Assembly (NCBI RefSeq): GCF_036345175.1
Contig: NZ_CP107780.1
Span: 1,860,001 to 1,924,000, forward strand
Reading direction: 5' to 3'
From: Streptomyces sp. NBC_00576
Lineage (GTDB): Bacteria; Actinomycetota; Actinomycetes; Streptomycetales; Streptomycetaceae
Length of the DNA stretch: 64,000 nt
The position numbers and the translations under genes are program-made. How positions within the stretch are numbered: the first letter of the stretch is position 1; the number at the start of each line of letters is the position of its first letter. The notes below the pieces were generated by a model. That model did no database searches and had not been told where the DNA came from. It saw only the letters and a program-made list of their open reading frames with translations. Positions 23,702-33,125 of this stretch are shown one piece after another.

Positions 23702-26700
23702 CTTCCGAGGATTCACCCTCGGGCGACCGCTGGGTGGCCGCGGAGCGCATCGTCGACTCCGTCGTGGTGACCGGTGACGGAAACATCGTCATCTACTACG
23801 CCGACGGCGGGCACGTCGAACCTGTCGCTCCCGCCTCCCGCGCCGATGCCGTGCGCCTGCTTTTCGGGCCGGAGCCGACCGTCCCGGCATCCCGGCCGTG
23901 GGCTTGGCTCACCCCGGAAGCCGGAGTACATCCCCTGGTGAGCCGGCCTGAGGAAGCTCAGCTGATCGAGTGGGCACGCGACGGCCGTGGAACCGCGTTG
24001 CGACTTGTCTGCGCACCCTCGGGCCAGGGCAAGACCACCCTGGCCCTGCAGGTCTGCGCCCGGCTCCGGGATCTGGGCTGGACAGCAGGTGTCCTCGATC
24101 TCGAACGGATTCTCTCCCCGTCTGCCGCCGGCACGGAGGCGATGGCCGGGTCACTGGCGCGGTCGGTCCGGCGCTGGGATCGTCAACTCGCCGCGGTCGC
24201 AGCTCTCCCGAGGCTGTCCGGCCGAGCCCTGCTCGTGGTCGACTCCGCCGAAGTACACCGATCGCGGATCGAGGAACTGCTGCACACGGTCGCCGAACTC
24301 CCCACCGTGCAAGGCGTGCCGCCCGTGAAACTGCTCTTGCTCGCTCGGGACACTGGAGCGTGGTGGGAGGAACTCTCCGTCGGTAGCGACCGCCACTACT
24401 GGATCGAGCGGCGGGTGATGTGGTTGGCACCCGCCACGGAAGGGATGAGCGCCGCCGGGCTGGGCGAGATGTGGCGTGACGCGACCGCGGGATTCACCCG
24501 GGCTGCCGAACAGGCGGGCATGAACCTCGCCCCCGGATCAGCGGATGCGATCGCCGAGGGCTGCCCCACCGTCGTCCCGACCACTCTGCATCTGTACGCC
24601 GCAGCGCTCCTGCGCATCCTCGACGCCGTGGAAGGACAGGCCGCCTCGCTGGACTACCTGGACCACCCGATCACGGGGTTGGTCGAACACGAACAGCGCT
24701 ATATGGCAGGCGCGTTCGCCGCCGTCGGCGTGCCCATCAGTCATGACCGCGCGCGCATGCTCCTCGCACTGGTCTGCCTCCACGCCCCGCCGGATGAGCC
24801 AGCCGCAGTGCGCACGCTGGGGCGCGTCGAGACGACGGTAGCGCGCGGCGATCTCGCCAGGATGGCGAGACAGTTGCAAGCCCTCTACCCGGGTGGTGGT
24901 CGATCGCTGTGGCGGGCTCCGGGACCGGACCGCCTGGCCGACTCAGTCCTGCATGCACTGGCGGCCGGCAGCCGATCGGATATCGAAGCCGAGCGTCTGT
25001 TTCGTATCCTGTGCGGAACGGACGACTGGTTCGAGGGCGGGGACTGCGCCCGCGTCCTGATCAGGGCGCTGGGAACGGCAAGCGAAGAACCGACAGCTTC
25101 AGCAACCCTCACCCAACGCATCGACAAGGCCGTGAGCGCGTTGATTCTCGAGCACCCCCGAGGATATGTGGCGGCGGCGCTGGAAACGGCCGCGGACCGG
25201 TTCGAGCAGCAGATCCGGACAGCAATCGACGGACACAGCGGAACCGCTCCCGCGTCCAGGCTGGGAGTCGGTGAGCTCGAGGCACTCGACCTCCTTCTCG
25301 GCTCCCTCACGAGCAGCGACAGCCGGGCCAGGATCGCTGTCTCGATCTCCGACAGACTCGTCCATGCACCGGTGGACCGGCAGGGCATCAGTGCATGGCA
25401 GGCAACCGACAAGCTGACGAAACTCGTTCGCTACGCCCGCGCCCTCCAGCGGACGTGCGACCTGCAGACCGCCTCCAGCGTCGCGAGTGAAGCGGTGGCT
25501 CTGGTGCACTGGATGTGGGAGTCCGGTGAGGCGGCAGCCAACGGACGTATCGCACAGAGACTGTCACGAGCGAGCAGCGAACTGGCCGCAGCCGGCCTGG
25601 ACGACGCAGCACTCGAACTCAGTGCCGTCGCGGTGGAGAGCGCATGGTCGTCACTGTCCTCTCCCGAACCCCTGGAGGTCGCGGATCGTGCGGCGATCCT
25701 GAACAGCCACTCCCAGCGGTTGTCCGCCCTTCAACAGACGCACGCCGCCGCCGGATGCTCCGCAGAATCGCTGGCGCTGTACCGTGAGGCAGCGCGGCAG
25801 AAGCCCGGCCGCTACGAACTGGAGTTGACCCGCGCACAAGCTGACTACGGCATGAAGCTGTTGGCGGCACACTGTTCACAGCAGGCGAAGCCTTATCTTG
25901 CCGACGCTCTCACCGCATATCGGCGCTACCTTGCGGCCAACGACAGGCCAGGCACCCGCTACAGCCTGGTACTGACACTGCGCGCATACGGAGCGGTCCT
26001 GCGTGATCTCGGGCGAACGACACACGCGATTCCCTACGTCGAGGAAGCGGTCGAGGTGCAGCGCGCACTGGCCACGCATGACCCCGACGCCACCATGGAT
26101 CTCGCGATCGCGCTCAACCAACTGGGGGCGACCGTCGCCGAGACCGGCTCCCAGGAGGCGGGGTGTCGCCACTTGGAGGAGGCCGTCAGCACGCTCCGAG
26201 GCATGCGTGCCGAGCCTCGCGTGACGGAGAAACTGGCGAGCGCGCTGGCCAACCTCGGGACTCTGTACGGAGAGTGCGGCGATCCGGCACGTGCGGTGCG
26301 CTTCCTCGAAGAAGCTCTGGCCCTCACGGAAACCCCAGATGCGCGTCTGAATGGGGCATTCAACGACATCAAGACAACGGCACACAATCTTTCACTGGCC
26401 CTGAGTCAGCTGGGAGACGACACCCGGGCGGAACGGGTACGCGCCCGTTTCTTCGATCCCAGGGAGCAAAGCCCAGCCCTTCCCGTCATACGAACAGCGG
26501 CTGAAGTCAAGACCGAGATCCCGCCGGTAACCGAGGAGCTGAGGGCTGCGGCGCGACGGATGTCTGGAGGCCATCTGTACGTCATCGACCCCGCCTTCGA
26601 TCCACAGGGCGAGGTGCCGGCGCACGGAATCAAGGGCGCGTTCCAAGTCGGCGCCAATGGCGAGATCACTGGATTCGAAGCCAACGAACGCTATCGTCCC

Positions 26701-27498
26701 TCGCCCGTCGCGCTGAACTTCCCGGCGACGACAGATCCTGTGGACGAGGCCACTCAGCTGGCTCTGGCCGGCTACGGGTCTGAATCGGCGTTGGAGCGTG
26801 CGCTTAGGTCGGCCACGGTCGCAGTTGCTGAGTCGGCCCCGTCCAGTAAGTCAGCGCTGGAGACGGCGGTTTTCACCTCGGCGAGCCACATTCCCGAAGG
26901 CATTGCGGCCACCTGGATCTCCGGCGAGAAACTGCTGGCGTCGCTCCCGGCGGGGGTCGTGATCCGCATCAACCCTGCCTCACCGGTCGCCTACAGGCTC
27001 GATCGGACTGGCCGGATCGCAGAAGGCCCAGGAGAATCGGAGCAGCCTTGCAAGAGCACGCCCGACACAGTGACCCTCCGTGCTCCCGGAGCCCCCCGTC
27101 AGCACCCGCCTCCATCTGCCCCCCGTGCCCTTGCCCAACCCGCCATCCCGGAAGACGAAGTCGCCCGGCTGTGTGCCCGGTACACCGACGGTGAGCCAGT
27201 ATTCGATCTACTCGCAGCCGCACTCAGCAGAAGCCGCGTCTGGCACATCACCACGAGCGGCGACCGTCATCACCGCATCATCGCGCGGTTGTATGACGGG
27301 CGTCCCGCCGTCTTCGTCTACAGTTCGCGCGAGCTTGCCTCGACAAGCGTGCTGGCCTTCTTTGAAGGGGCTCGATTGTCCGAAGCGATGATGGGCGACC
27401 TCCTCAAGGCGCTTCCCCCCGCGACCTATGTAGTGGTCAACAATGAGGGACCTCATTCGCTGCAGATTTCCGCTGCGGACCTGCTGGTCTATGGCTGA
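23698..27498 (+). CDS. STAND-type NTPase with TPR repeats and C-terminal SseB-like domains
   Basis: 1266 residues. The N-terminus has the motif VVVTGDGNIVIYYADGG. A P-loop NTPase follows, with Walker A APSGQGKTTLALQV near residue 108 and Walker B ALLVVDSAEV near 178, then LLLLARDTGAWW. A long helical middle (residues 450-920) becomes regular TPR repeats (YVEEAVEVQRALATHDPD, LNQLGATVAETGSQEAG, LANLGTLYGECGDPARA). The C-terminal ~330 residues hold two beta-alpha modules, each with an SseB-like core (AVFTSASHIPEGI...IRINPAS and AVFVYSSRELAST...VVVNNEG). This looks like a bacterial NLR-type sensor that oligomerises on a trigger, with the small upstream protein as effector. Role inferred. Confidence 0.75.
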   Translation: MTSEDSPSGDRWVAAERIVDSVVVTGDGNIVIYYADGGHVEPVAPASRADAVRLLFGPEPTVPASRPWAWLTPEAGVHPLVSRPEEAQLIEWARDGRGTALRLVCAPSGQGKTTLALQVCARLRDLGWTAGVLDLERILSPSAAGTEAMAGSLARSVRRWDRQLAAVAALPRLSGRALLVVDSAEVHRSRIEELLHTVAELPTVQGVPPVKLLLLARDTGAWWEELSVGSDRHYWIERRVMWLAPATEGMSAAGLGEMWRDATAGFTRAAEQAGMNLAPGSADAIAEGCPTVVPTTLHLYAAALLRILDAVEGQAASLDYLDHPITGLVEHEQRYMAGAFAAVGVPISHDRARMLLALVCLHAPPDEPAAVRTLGRVETTVARGDLARMARQLQALYPGGGRSLWRAPGPDRLADSVLHALAAGSRSDIEAERLFRILCGTDDWFEGGDCARVLIRALGTASEEPTASATLTQRIDKAVSALILEHPRGYVAAALETAADRFEQQIRTAIDGHSGTAPASRLGVGELEALDLLLGSLTSSDSRARIAVSISDRLVHAPVDRQGISAWQATDKLTKLVRYARALQRTCDLQTASSVASEAVALVHWMWESGEAAANGRIAQRLSRASSELAAAGLDDAALELSAVAVESAWSSLSSPEPLEVADRAAILNSHSQRLSALQQTHAAAGCSAESLALYREAARQKPGRYELELTRAQADYGMKLLAAHCSQQAKPYLADALTAYRRYLAANDRPGTRYSLVLTLRAYGAVLRDLGRTTHAIPYVEEAVEVQRALATHDPDATMDLAIALNQLGATVAETGSQEAGCRHLEEAVSTLRGMRAEPRVTEKLASALANLGTLYGECGDPARAVRFLEEALALTETPDARLNGAFNDIKTTAHNLSLALSQLGDDTRAERVRARFFDPREQSPALPVIRTAAEVKTEIPPVTEELRAAARRMSGGHLYVIDPAFDPQGEVPAHGIKGAFQVGANGEITGFEANERYRPSPVALNFPATTDPVDEATQLALAGYGSESALERALRSATVAVAESAPSSKSALETAVFTSASHIPEGIAATWISGEKLLASLPAGVVIRINPASPVAYRLDRTGRIAEGPGESEQPCKSTPDTVTLRAPGAPRQHPPPSAPRALAQPAIPEDEVARLCARYTDGEPVFDLLAAALSRSRVWHITTSGDRHHRIIARLYDGRPAVFVYSSRELASTSVLAFFEGARLSEAMMGDLLKALPPATYVVVNNEGPHSLQISAADLLVYG

Positions 27499-27559
27499 TC
27501 GCATTGAGCTGCCCGAGTTTCGTAGAGTCCTGTGATCTTGTTTCAGGCGGACTGCGGGC

Positions 27560-27576
27560 CCTCCTACCCTAGGAGG
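27560..27576. terminator. Small hairpin between convergent STAND genes
   Basis: CCTCCTA-CCC-TAGGAGG is a perfect 7-base stem with a 3-base loop. It lies between the convergent ends of the plus-strand STAND gene and the minus-strand trypsin-STAND gene and overlaps the stop codon of the latter. Confidence 0.45.
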
Positions 27577-30500
27577 CGCAGGTTTGTCGGTACGGAAGGG
27601 CGTGGACATAGCGGGACCAGGCCGCGTGGTTGAGGCCGGATCCGGTGATCGCACATGCATGTTCGGCCGCGTGGTCCTGCAAATCGATGCCAGCGGTGAG
27701 GTCCCACAGAGCGGCACGCTGCTCGAAACTGACGGTGGCGAGGCCCTTACCGTCCGGGGAGAACACGAGCCCGAACACTTGCTGGCCAGGCATCGACAGC
27801 GGAGCGGCGAGTCGGTGCGGGCTGGCAATGTCGGTCACGTCCCAGAGGATGAGTGTCTTCGTCAGGTTCGTGGTTGCCAGGGTGCGGCCGTCGCCGGAGA
27901 AGGTCATGCCGAGCACCGCGACCGTCACGCTCAGGGCAGCCGTGTTGCCGTTGGGGTCGCTCGGGCCGACCAACGGCTGACCGATCCGTGAGGGCTTGGT
28001 GGGCCGGGACACGTCCCACAGGGCGATCGTGCCGTCGGAACGGCCGACGGCCAGCGTGCGGTTGTCCGGCGAGAATGCCGCTGACGTGACGTCGGCTGAG
28101 TCACCGGCCGGCAGCGGTCGCGGCCGGGCAGCGGGGTGCGCGGGGTCGGAGACGTCCCAGAGTGTCACCTCTGCGTCGAAGTCGTAGATGTTGCTGATCG
28201 CGAGAGTGCGGCTGTCCGGGCTGAACTTTGCGACGAGGACGATGACGGCGGGCAGGTCCTTGGTCCGCAGCACGGGGTGCGCCGGGTTGGACAGATCCCA
28301 GAGCATCGATTTGTCCTTGTCCCCGGTGATCAGCATCCGGCCGTCTGGGGAGAACATGGCCGGGCTGCCGCTGCCCGGCAGAGCCCGCCCGCGCCGCACA
28401 GGATGCGTGATGTCCGAGATATCCCACAGGGTGGTCACCTCGTGGTCGAAGACGGCGAGAGTCCTGCCGTCCCACGAGAGTGCCGTGCTCTCTCCTGGCA
28501 CACCCGTCTTCTCCTCGACCGGTCGGGCCGGATCGGCCATGTCCCACAGGACCACGGAGCCGTCTTTGGCGCCGCTGGCCAACGCTCGTGCCCCTGCGCG
28601 GAATGCCAGGGACTGCGCCCCTGCGACGGCCTCGCCACGCGGTGCGGGCTGGCCAGGGTCAGTGAGATTCCAGAGCATGGCGGTACGATCCTTGCTGCCC
28701 GTTGCCAGAGTCCGCCCGTCGGGGGAGAACGCCACCGACACCACGAAGTCGGTGTGACCGGTCAGCGGGGATCCTGCGGTGAGGGGACGGGCCGGATGGG
28801 ACAGATCCCACAACACCGTGGTGCCGTCGAACCTGGCGATGGCCGCCACATCCCCCATGGGCGAGAACGCCAGCGTGGCGTTGTTTCCGGTCATCCGTCC
28901 CCCGAACCGCTTGGGCGCGGCCGGGCGGCTGACGTCCCAGAGCACGAACGCGTTCTGGTTCTTGGACTTGGGGTCCTTGTCGCGTGTCGCCAGGAGATGG
29001 CGGCCGGGTGAGAACACGACGGGTGATCTACCAGCGAGGGGAGAGCCCAGACGGCGGGGCCGGGTCGGGGCGGCGATGTCCCAGAGCACCACGGAGTCGT
29101 CACTGCCCACGACGAGCACCCCACTGTCCGGGGAGAAAGCCATAGAGTCCATCTGGTGAGTCCCCGTGCTGAACGGAGCGCCAAGCGGGCTGATCCGGTC
29201 CGGACGGGAGACGTCCCACAGGGCGACCCGGTCGCCGTAGTCCGATCCGACGGCCAGGACTTTGCCGTCCGGGGAGTAGGCCACCGAACCGACGTCCTCG
29301 TCCTTGAGTGCCTCCCACGACGTGCGCCGCACCGGCTTCGCCGGGTCGGCAAGGTCCCATACGTCGACCTTCGAGCCGTCGTCGTCGGCCGTGAGCATCG
29401 AACGCCCGTCCGGAGAGAACGCCATCAGATCGGACTCGGTGTCGTTGACGCGCACGCGCGAACTCAACCGACGTAGCGGAGTCGTCTCGGAGGTGGACCA
29501 TAAAGTGATCACGGTCGTCGATGTGACAGACGTCGTGACGGTGGGTGTGGGGGAACGCCCAATGCCCGTTGGCTTGGAGATCGCGTTCGATGATTCGACG
29601 GGCACTGGCTTGCGCGTTCGCACCGTACTTGCCGTGGCCAGGATCCTGCCGCGCGGAGAGAACGCCACGGCGTCGACCGAGTCGCTGAATCCCGAGGCGG
29701 TTCCCGCATACCGGGTCCCGGTGAGGGTCTCGACCAGGCTGGCCCGTGTCTGGGAATCGGAGTGAATCCGCTCGGCGGCGATGCCGATTTGCAGCGCGAG
29801 CCTCGGATCGGTGGCGCGTGCGGCCTCGGCCTGCGACACGAGCAGTCGGGCCGTCGCGACCTGCTGCTGCGTCTGCGCCGAGCGGCGCTGGAGGAACGCG
29901 AAGCCGGTCAGGGCGAGCGCCACCACCAGCAGGCCGGCGAGGACGGCGTTCAGGCGCCGGGTTCGGCGGACGGCGGCCTGCTGACTGCGGCGGCTCGCTG
30001 CGAGGAAGTCCGCCGTGGCGCTGGGCAGACGGCGCTGCTGCATCCAGTCCAGACCCTCGGCCAGATCGGTCCCGTGGAGCAGGTCATCGGAGTCCCGGCG
30101 GGCCGTCCAGCGGGCCCGCTGTTCGTCGGCGCGGCGCAGCCAGGTCTGGAAGCGTCTGTCCTGTTCCACCCAGTCGCGCAGTTCCCCCCAGTCGCGCGCG
30201 AGCGTGTCATGGACGAGCTCGGCGACCACACCGGTGGGTGGTGGGCCGGGGTCTCGGGCCGCGGTGGTGACGATGCGGTGGCGAGTGAGTGACGCCAGGA
30301 CCGCGTCGGTGACCTCCTCGGCGGGCTGCCGGTCGGTGGCCGCGTCTGGGGCGTCCGCCGCAAGCTCCCGGAGGACGTCGAGGGGCATCTGCTGGCGGGT
30401 GGCGGGGATGTGGCGGGCGGGGTCGGCAGGGCGTACCAGAGAGGTCAATATGCGTCGCGCGGTGGCTCGGTGGCTCTCGGGCAGCTGGGTGATCGCGGCA

Positions 30501-31993
30501 TTGCACCAGGTGGCCAGGGATCCGGTGATCTGACCGATGCGCTCATAGGCGGTGTGGGTGAGGCGGCCGTCCACGCGGCGCTCCCACAGCCGGTCCAGGG
30601 CGAGTTCCAGTGGCGCGAGCAGCGTGACCGGGGCTCTTCGGGCGGCGGCACCCTGCGGGTCGGCAGCCAGGACGTCGGCGACGACGCGCTCCGCCAGGCC
30701 CTCCTCGAAACTCGCCCCGGCCTCGTGAGCGGGGCGGGTCACGATGGCCTGTAGGTCCTGCGGGCTCAGCGTGGCGGGGATGTTGACCAGGCCGGAGGTG
30801 AGGGCCTTCAGCAATTCGGGAGCCTGCGCGGCCAGCTGAGGGTAGAAGTCGTCCCGCATCACCAGGATCACGCTGACCGCAGTGTCGGAGTCGATCACCG
30901 CCTTGACCGACTCAAGCACCGAGGACGAGGGCTGCGCCAACGCCTCCTCGAACTGGTCGATCACCAGCACGATCCGGTCCCAGCCTTCTTCCGCGGCTGC
31001 TGCGGACCGACGTCGCACCGCAGCCACGAGTCCCTCGGTCGCGGCCCCGGGCAGACCGTGCCGCTCCAGTTCCACGCTCAGGTCCTGCCCCGGGCGTGGC
31101 ACCAGCATGGTCGTCCATCGGTCGCTGCCGGGCAGCCGGCCGTCGCCGAGGGCCGGCAGCACACCCGCCTGGATCAGAGATGACTTGCCCGACCCGGAGG
31201 GGCCGAGCAGTAACAGGGCCCGCTCGTGTCCGGCCAGAGCCGACAACACGGCCTCCACCGCCGCCTCCCGCCCGTGGAACTCAGCAGCATGCTCAGCGGT
31301 AAAGGGCTCCAGACCCCGGTACGGGCTAGTCTCGAGCTCGATCAGCGCCGGCCACGCCTCACGCAGGACCTGTGAGGGCGTGGCGTAGGCGATGCCCTGC
31401 CCCCGCAGATAGCCGTCAGGGGCCGTGATGGCGGTGACCATGCCGACCACCAGCCCCGTGACCTCGTCGACGACCGGACCGCCGCTGAACCCCTGGGCCA
31501 GATCGTTGGCCTCGGTCAGCTGCAAGAGCCCGCCGCCACCGCCCTCCGTTCCGCTGCCCGGCAGCAGATCGCCGGCCGTCCCGTAGCCGAAGTGACCGCC
31601 CTGCGGGGCCTGTGCCGGAAAGCCGAAGGAGCGCACCCGGTGCCCCCGGCAGTCGGCCGCCGACCCCAGCGGCAGCGGCGACACCCCCACAGGAGCGCTC
31701 AGGCGGATGATGGCCACGTCGTTCGCGTCCGGGGCCCGCCACGGCTCGACCAGCACCTGCCCCTCGGCAGGCGGCGCCCCCTCGGCGCGCGGAAAGGTCA
31801 GCCGCACACCGTCCCCGGGGCCGTTCCCAGCGGCCCGTACCACGTGCGCGCAGGTGACCACCACGTCCGCGCCGATCAGGAAACCCGCCCCGGCCACCTC
31901 ACCGTCGGCCGTCAGAATCTGCGCGGCAGCCGCCTGGACCCGGTACGCCGGCCCGCGGTCGGCATGAGCGCCAGCCTCGTTCGCTGGCATCAC
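27569..31993 (-). CDS. Trypsin-like protease - nSTAND1 NTPase - TM - WD40 fusion protein
   Basis: 1474 residues in clear order. A trypsin-like serine protease domain (residues 15-215) has the full triad H50 (VVTCAHVV), D92 (ANDVAII) and S170 (GFSGGPV). A linker PYRGLEPFTAEHAAEFHGRE, typical of nSTAND1 proteins, leads to the NTPase with Walker A GPSGSGKSS (K270) and Walker B LVIDQFEEAL. A single transmembrane helix (AVLAGLLVVALALTGFAFL) follows. About fourteen WD40 units (FSPDGRxLATxS...LWD) then make two propellers. The protease and NTPase should face the cytoplasm. Family knowledge (Burroughs and Aravind) places such fusions with Trypco proteins in predicted conflict systems where sensing by the propeller triggers proteolysis. 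GTG 31993 or ATG 31990 may be the start. Confidence 0.88.
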   Translation of the reverse strand: MMPANEAGAHADRGPAYRVQAAAAQILTADGEVAGAGFLIGADVVVTCAHVVRAAGNGPGDGVRLTFPRAEGAPPAEGQVLVEPWRAPDANDVAIIRLSAPVGVSPLPLGSAADCRGHRVRSFGFPAQAPQGGHFGYGTAGDLLPGSGTEGGGGGLLQLTEANDLAQGFSGGPVVDEVTGLVVGMVTAITAPDGYLRGQGIAYATPSQVLREAWPALIELETSPYRGLEPFTAEHAAEFHGREAAVEAVLSALAGHERALLLLGPSGSGKSSLIQAGVLPALGDGRLPGSDRWTTMLVPRPGQDLSVELERHGLPGAATEGLVAAVRRRSAAAAEEGWDRIVLVIDQFEEALAQPSSSVLESVKAVIDSDTAVSVILVMRDDFYPQLAAQAPELLKALTSGLVNIPATLSPQDLQAIVTRPAHEAGASFEEGLAERVVADVLAADPQGAAARRAPVTLLAPLELALDRLWERRVDGRLTHTAYERIGQITGSLATWCNAAITQLPESHRATARRILTSLVRPADPARHIPATRQQMPLDVLRELAADAPDAATDRQPAEEVTDAVLASLTRHRIVTTAARDPGPPPTGVVAELVHDTLARDWGELRDWVEQDRRFQTWLRRADEQRARWTARRDSDDLLHGTDLAEGLDWMQQRRLPSATADFLAASRRSQQAAVRRTRRLNAVLAGLLVVALALTGFAFLQRRSAQTQQQVATARLLVSQAEAARATDPRLALQIGIAAERIHSDSQTRASLVETLTGTRYAGTASGFSDSVDAVAFSPRGRILATASTVRTRKPVPVESSNAISKPTGIGRSPTPTVTTSVTSTTVITLWSTSETTPLRRLSSRVRVNDTESDLMAFSPDGRSMLTADDDGSKVDVWDLADPAKPVRRTSWEALKDEDVGSVAYSPDGKVLAVGSDYGDRVALWDVSRPDRISPLGAPFSTGTHQMDSMAFSPDSGVLVVGSDDSVVLWDIAAPTRPRRLGSPLAGRSPVVFSPGRHLLATRDKDPKSKNQNAFVLWDVSRPAAPKRFGGRMTGNNATLAFSPMGDVAAIARFDGTTVLWDLSHPARPLTAGSPLTGHTDFVVSVAFSPDGRTLATGSKDRTAMLWNLTDPGQPAPRGEAVAGAQSLAFRAGARALASGAKDGSVVLWDMADPARPVEEKTGVPGESTALSWDGRTLAVFDHEVTTLWDISDITHPVRRGRALPGSGSPAMFSPDGRMLITGDKDKSMLWDLSNPAHPVLRTKDLPAVIVLVAKFSPDSRTLAISNIYDFDAEVTLWDVSDPAHPAARPRPLPAGDSADVTSAAFSPDNRTLAVGRSDGTIALWDVSRPTKPSRIGQPLVGPSDPNGNTAALSVTVAVLGMTFSGDGRTLATTNLTKTLILWDVTDIASPHRLAAPLSMPGQQVFGLVFSPDGKGLATVSFEQRAALWDLTAGIDLQDHAAEHACAITGSGLNHAAWSRYVHALPYRQTCAS

Positions 31994-32024
31994 GCACGCC
32001 CCGCCGGAGCGCCGCCGAATGACA

Positions 32025-32339
32025 TCACCGTTCCCGGGACCACTTCACGGTGACCCGCAGATGGCAGCCCGCCGAGGTCCGCGTGATCACCGCGCCGGCC
32101 TCAGCTGCGAGATCGACCCCGAACTCGATCTCGACCTCGTCCGGGCCCGCACTCCGCACCTGCTCCATCGCCTCCCGGGCCATGTCCGTGACCGGGCCCA
32201 GTGCCTCCCGCAGACTCGACGGCAGCTCACGGACCGCCTCGCCGATCCGCCCGGCCTTCACCGGCCCGTCGGAGAACTCCGGCGACTCGAAGAGGATCGA
32301 GCCCCCGTTTTCCATAGGAAGACGCGCGAAACTACGCAT
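32025..32339 (-). CDS. Trypco1-like (CU044_2847-type) small protein
   Basis: 104 residues, preceded by a strong GGGAGGGAT ribosome site. Diagnostic features: an N-terminal strand GGSILFES, a helical middle (AVRELPSSLREALGPVTDMA), and the C-terminal strands VEIEFGVDLAAEAGAVITR and CHLRVTVKW. This is the pattern of the trypsin-co-occurring domain 1 family. It starts the operon, with 31 bases to the trypsin-STAND-WD40 gene. In the family, this protein is thought to be a target, adaptor or regulator of the linked protease. No biochemical role is established. Confidence 0.8.
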   Translation of the reverse strand: MRSFARLPMENGGSILFESPEFSDGPVKAGRIGEAVRELPSSLREALGPVTDMAREAMEQVRSAGPDEVEIEFGVDLAAEAGAVITRTSAGCHLRVTVKWSRER

Positions 32340-32402
32340 CCATCCCTCCCTAGCCTGAAGCAGACGTCATCGGGCCATTTATGGCATGTGCCGACAAGTT
32401 AG

Positions 32403-32612
32403 CGGACCAGACAGGCCGGCGTCCCAGACTCAGAGGAGCGGAGCGGTGGCTTCTCCTACGCCGACGTCTTCTGGGCGGCCGACGAACCGTTCGAGCAGTA
32501 CGCGGCCGACCACTCACGGGTGACCATCGAATACACGAATACCAGGGGCTTCAGGGCAGTGGGAGTGCTCTGGGACCTTTCCGGGACTTCCAGCTGCATC
32601 CAACAGTCATGA
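32403..32612 (+). pseudogene. C-terminal remnant of an unknown secreted-type protein
   Basis: A frame without a start codon reads GGFSYADVFWAADEPFEQYA, then HSRVTIEYTNTRGFRAVG and VLWDLSGTSSCIQQS before a TGA at 32610. The aromatic, strand-rich character is much better than chance. An in-frame TAG sits just before it and no ATG or GTG precedes the conserved-looking part. I do not recognise the family. A hairpin terminator follows at 32680-32709. Confidence 0.4.
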
Positions 32613-32679
32613 CCATGAAAGCCGGAGTACGACGCTGCTCTCGCAGACCCTGCACGCCGTCGTAGCCCGCCGCACGCAT

Positions 32680-32709
32680 ACGCCCCGCCGTAGCCTTCCG
32701 GCGGGGCGT
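32680..32709. terminator. Hairpin terminator
   Basis: ACGCCCCGCCG and its exact complement enclose an 8-base loop TAGCCTTC, an 11-base perfect stem. It follows the plus-strand remnant at 32403-32612. Confidence 0.7.
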
Positions 32710-32744
32710 CGCCGTCTCACCCGCTCTCTCGCTGCCCCGTATAA

Positions 32745-33040
32745 CGGGGGCTGTGAGGATGCAGGCCGGGTCAGGTGAAAGACCTCTCCAGCAACGTAGC
32801 ACTTGAGGGATCGGACGATCTCGCAGCGGGTCCTGCCCTCGGCGATGCGTCGCTCGTAGTACTCCCGGGTACGGGGGTCGAAGCGTCGCCGGGTCTCCAC
32901 GATGCGGTGCAGGGCGACGTTGGCCTGGCGGTCGCCGCCGCGGTTGAGCCGGCGGTACTGCCGACTGCCCAAGGACCGCTCGACGGGGCTCACCCTGCAC
33001 AGCGCGGCGAAGGACGCCTCACCGCCCAGAGGCTCTCAGA
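32745..33040 (-). pseudogene. IS110-family transposase, C-terminal remnant
   Basis: The minus strand reads GEASFAALCRVSPVERSLG, then RRLNRGGDRQANVALHRIV and EVFHLTRPASS. This aligns to the last ~95 residues of the intact transposase at 20516-21613 but with many substitutions, including loss of the EYSSGR serine region (VERSLGSRQ). It therefore comes from a different, older element. Nothing of the N-terminal half is attached; an IS110 N-terminal piece on the same strand lies at 39160-39420. Confidence 0.8.
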
Positions 33041-33125
33041 GGGCGAACCGTGGACCCCCACCTGGGCGTCGACCGGAATCTCCCGCCGACGTCCTGAGGT
33101 CCATCGTCGACCGCAGCGCGGCGAC

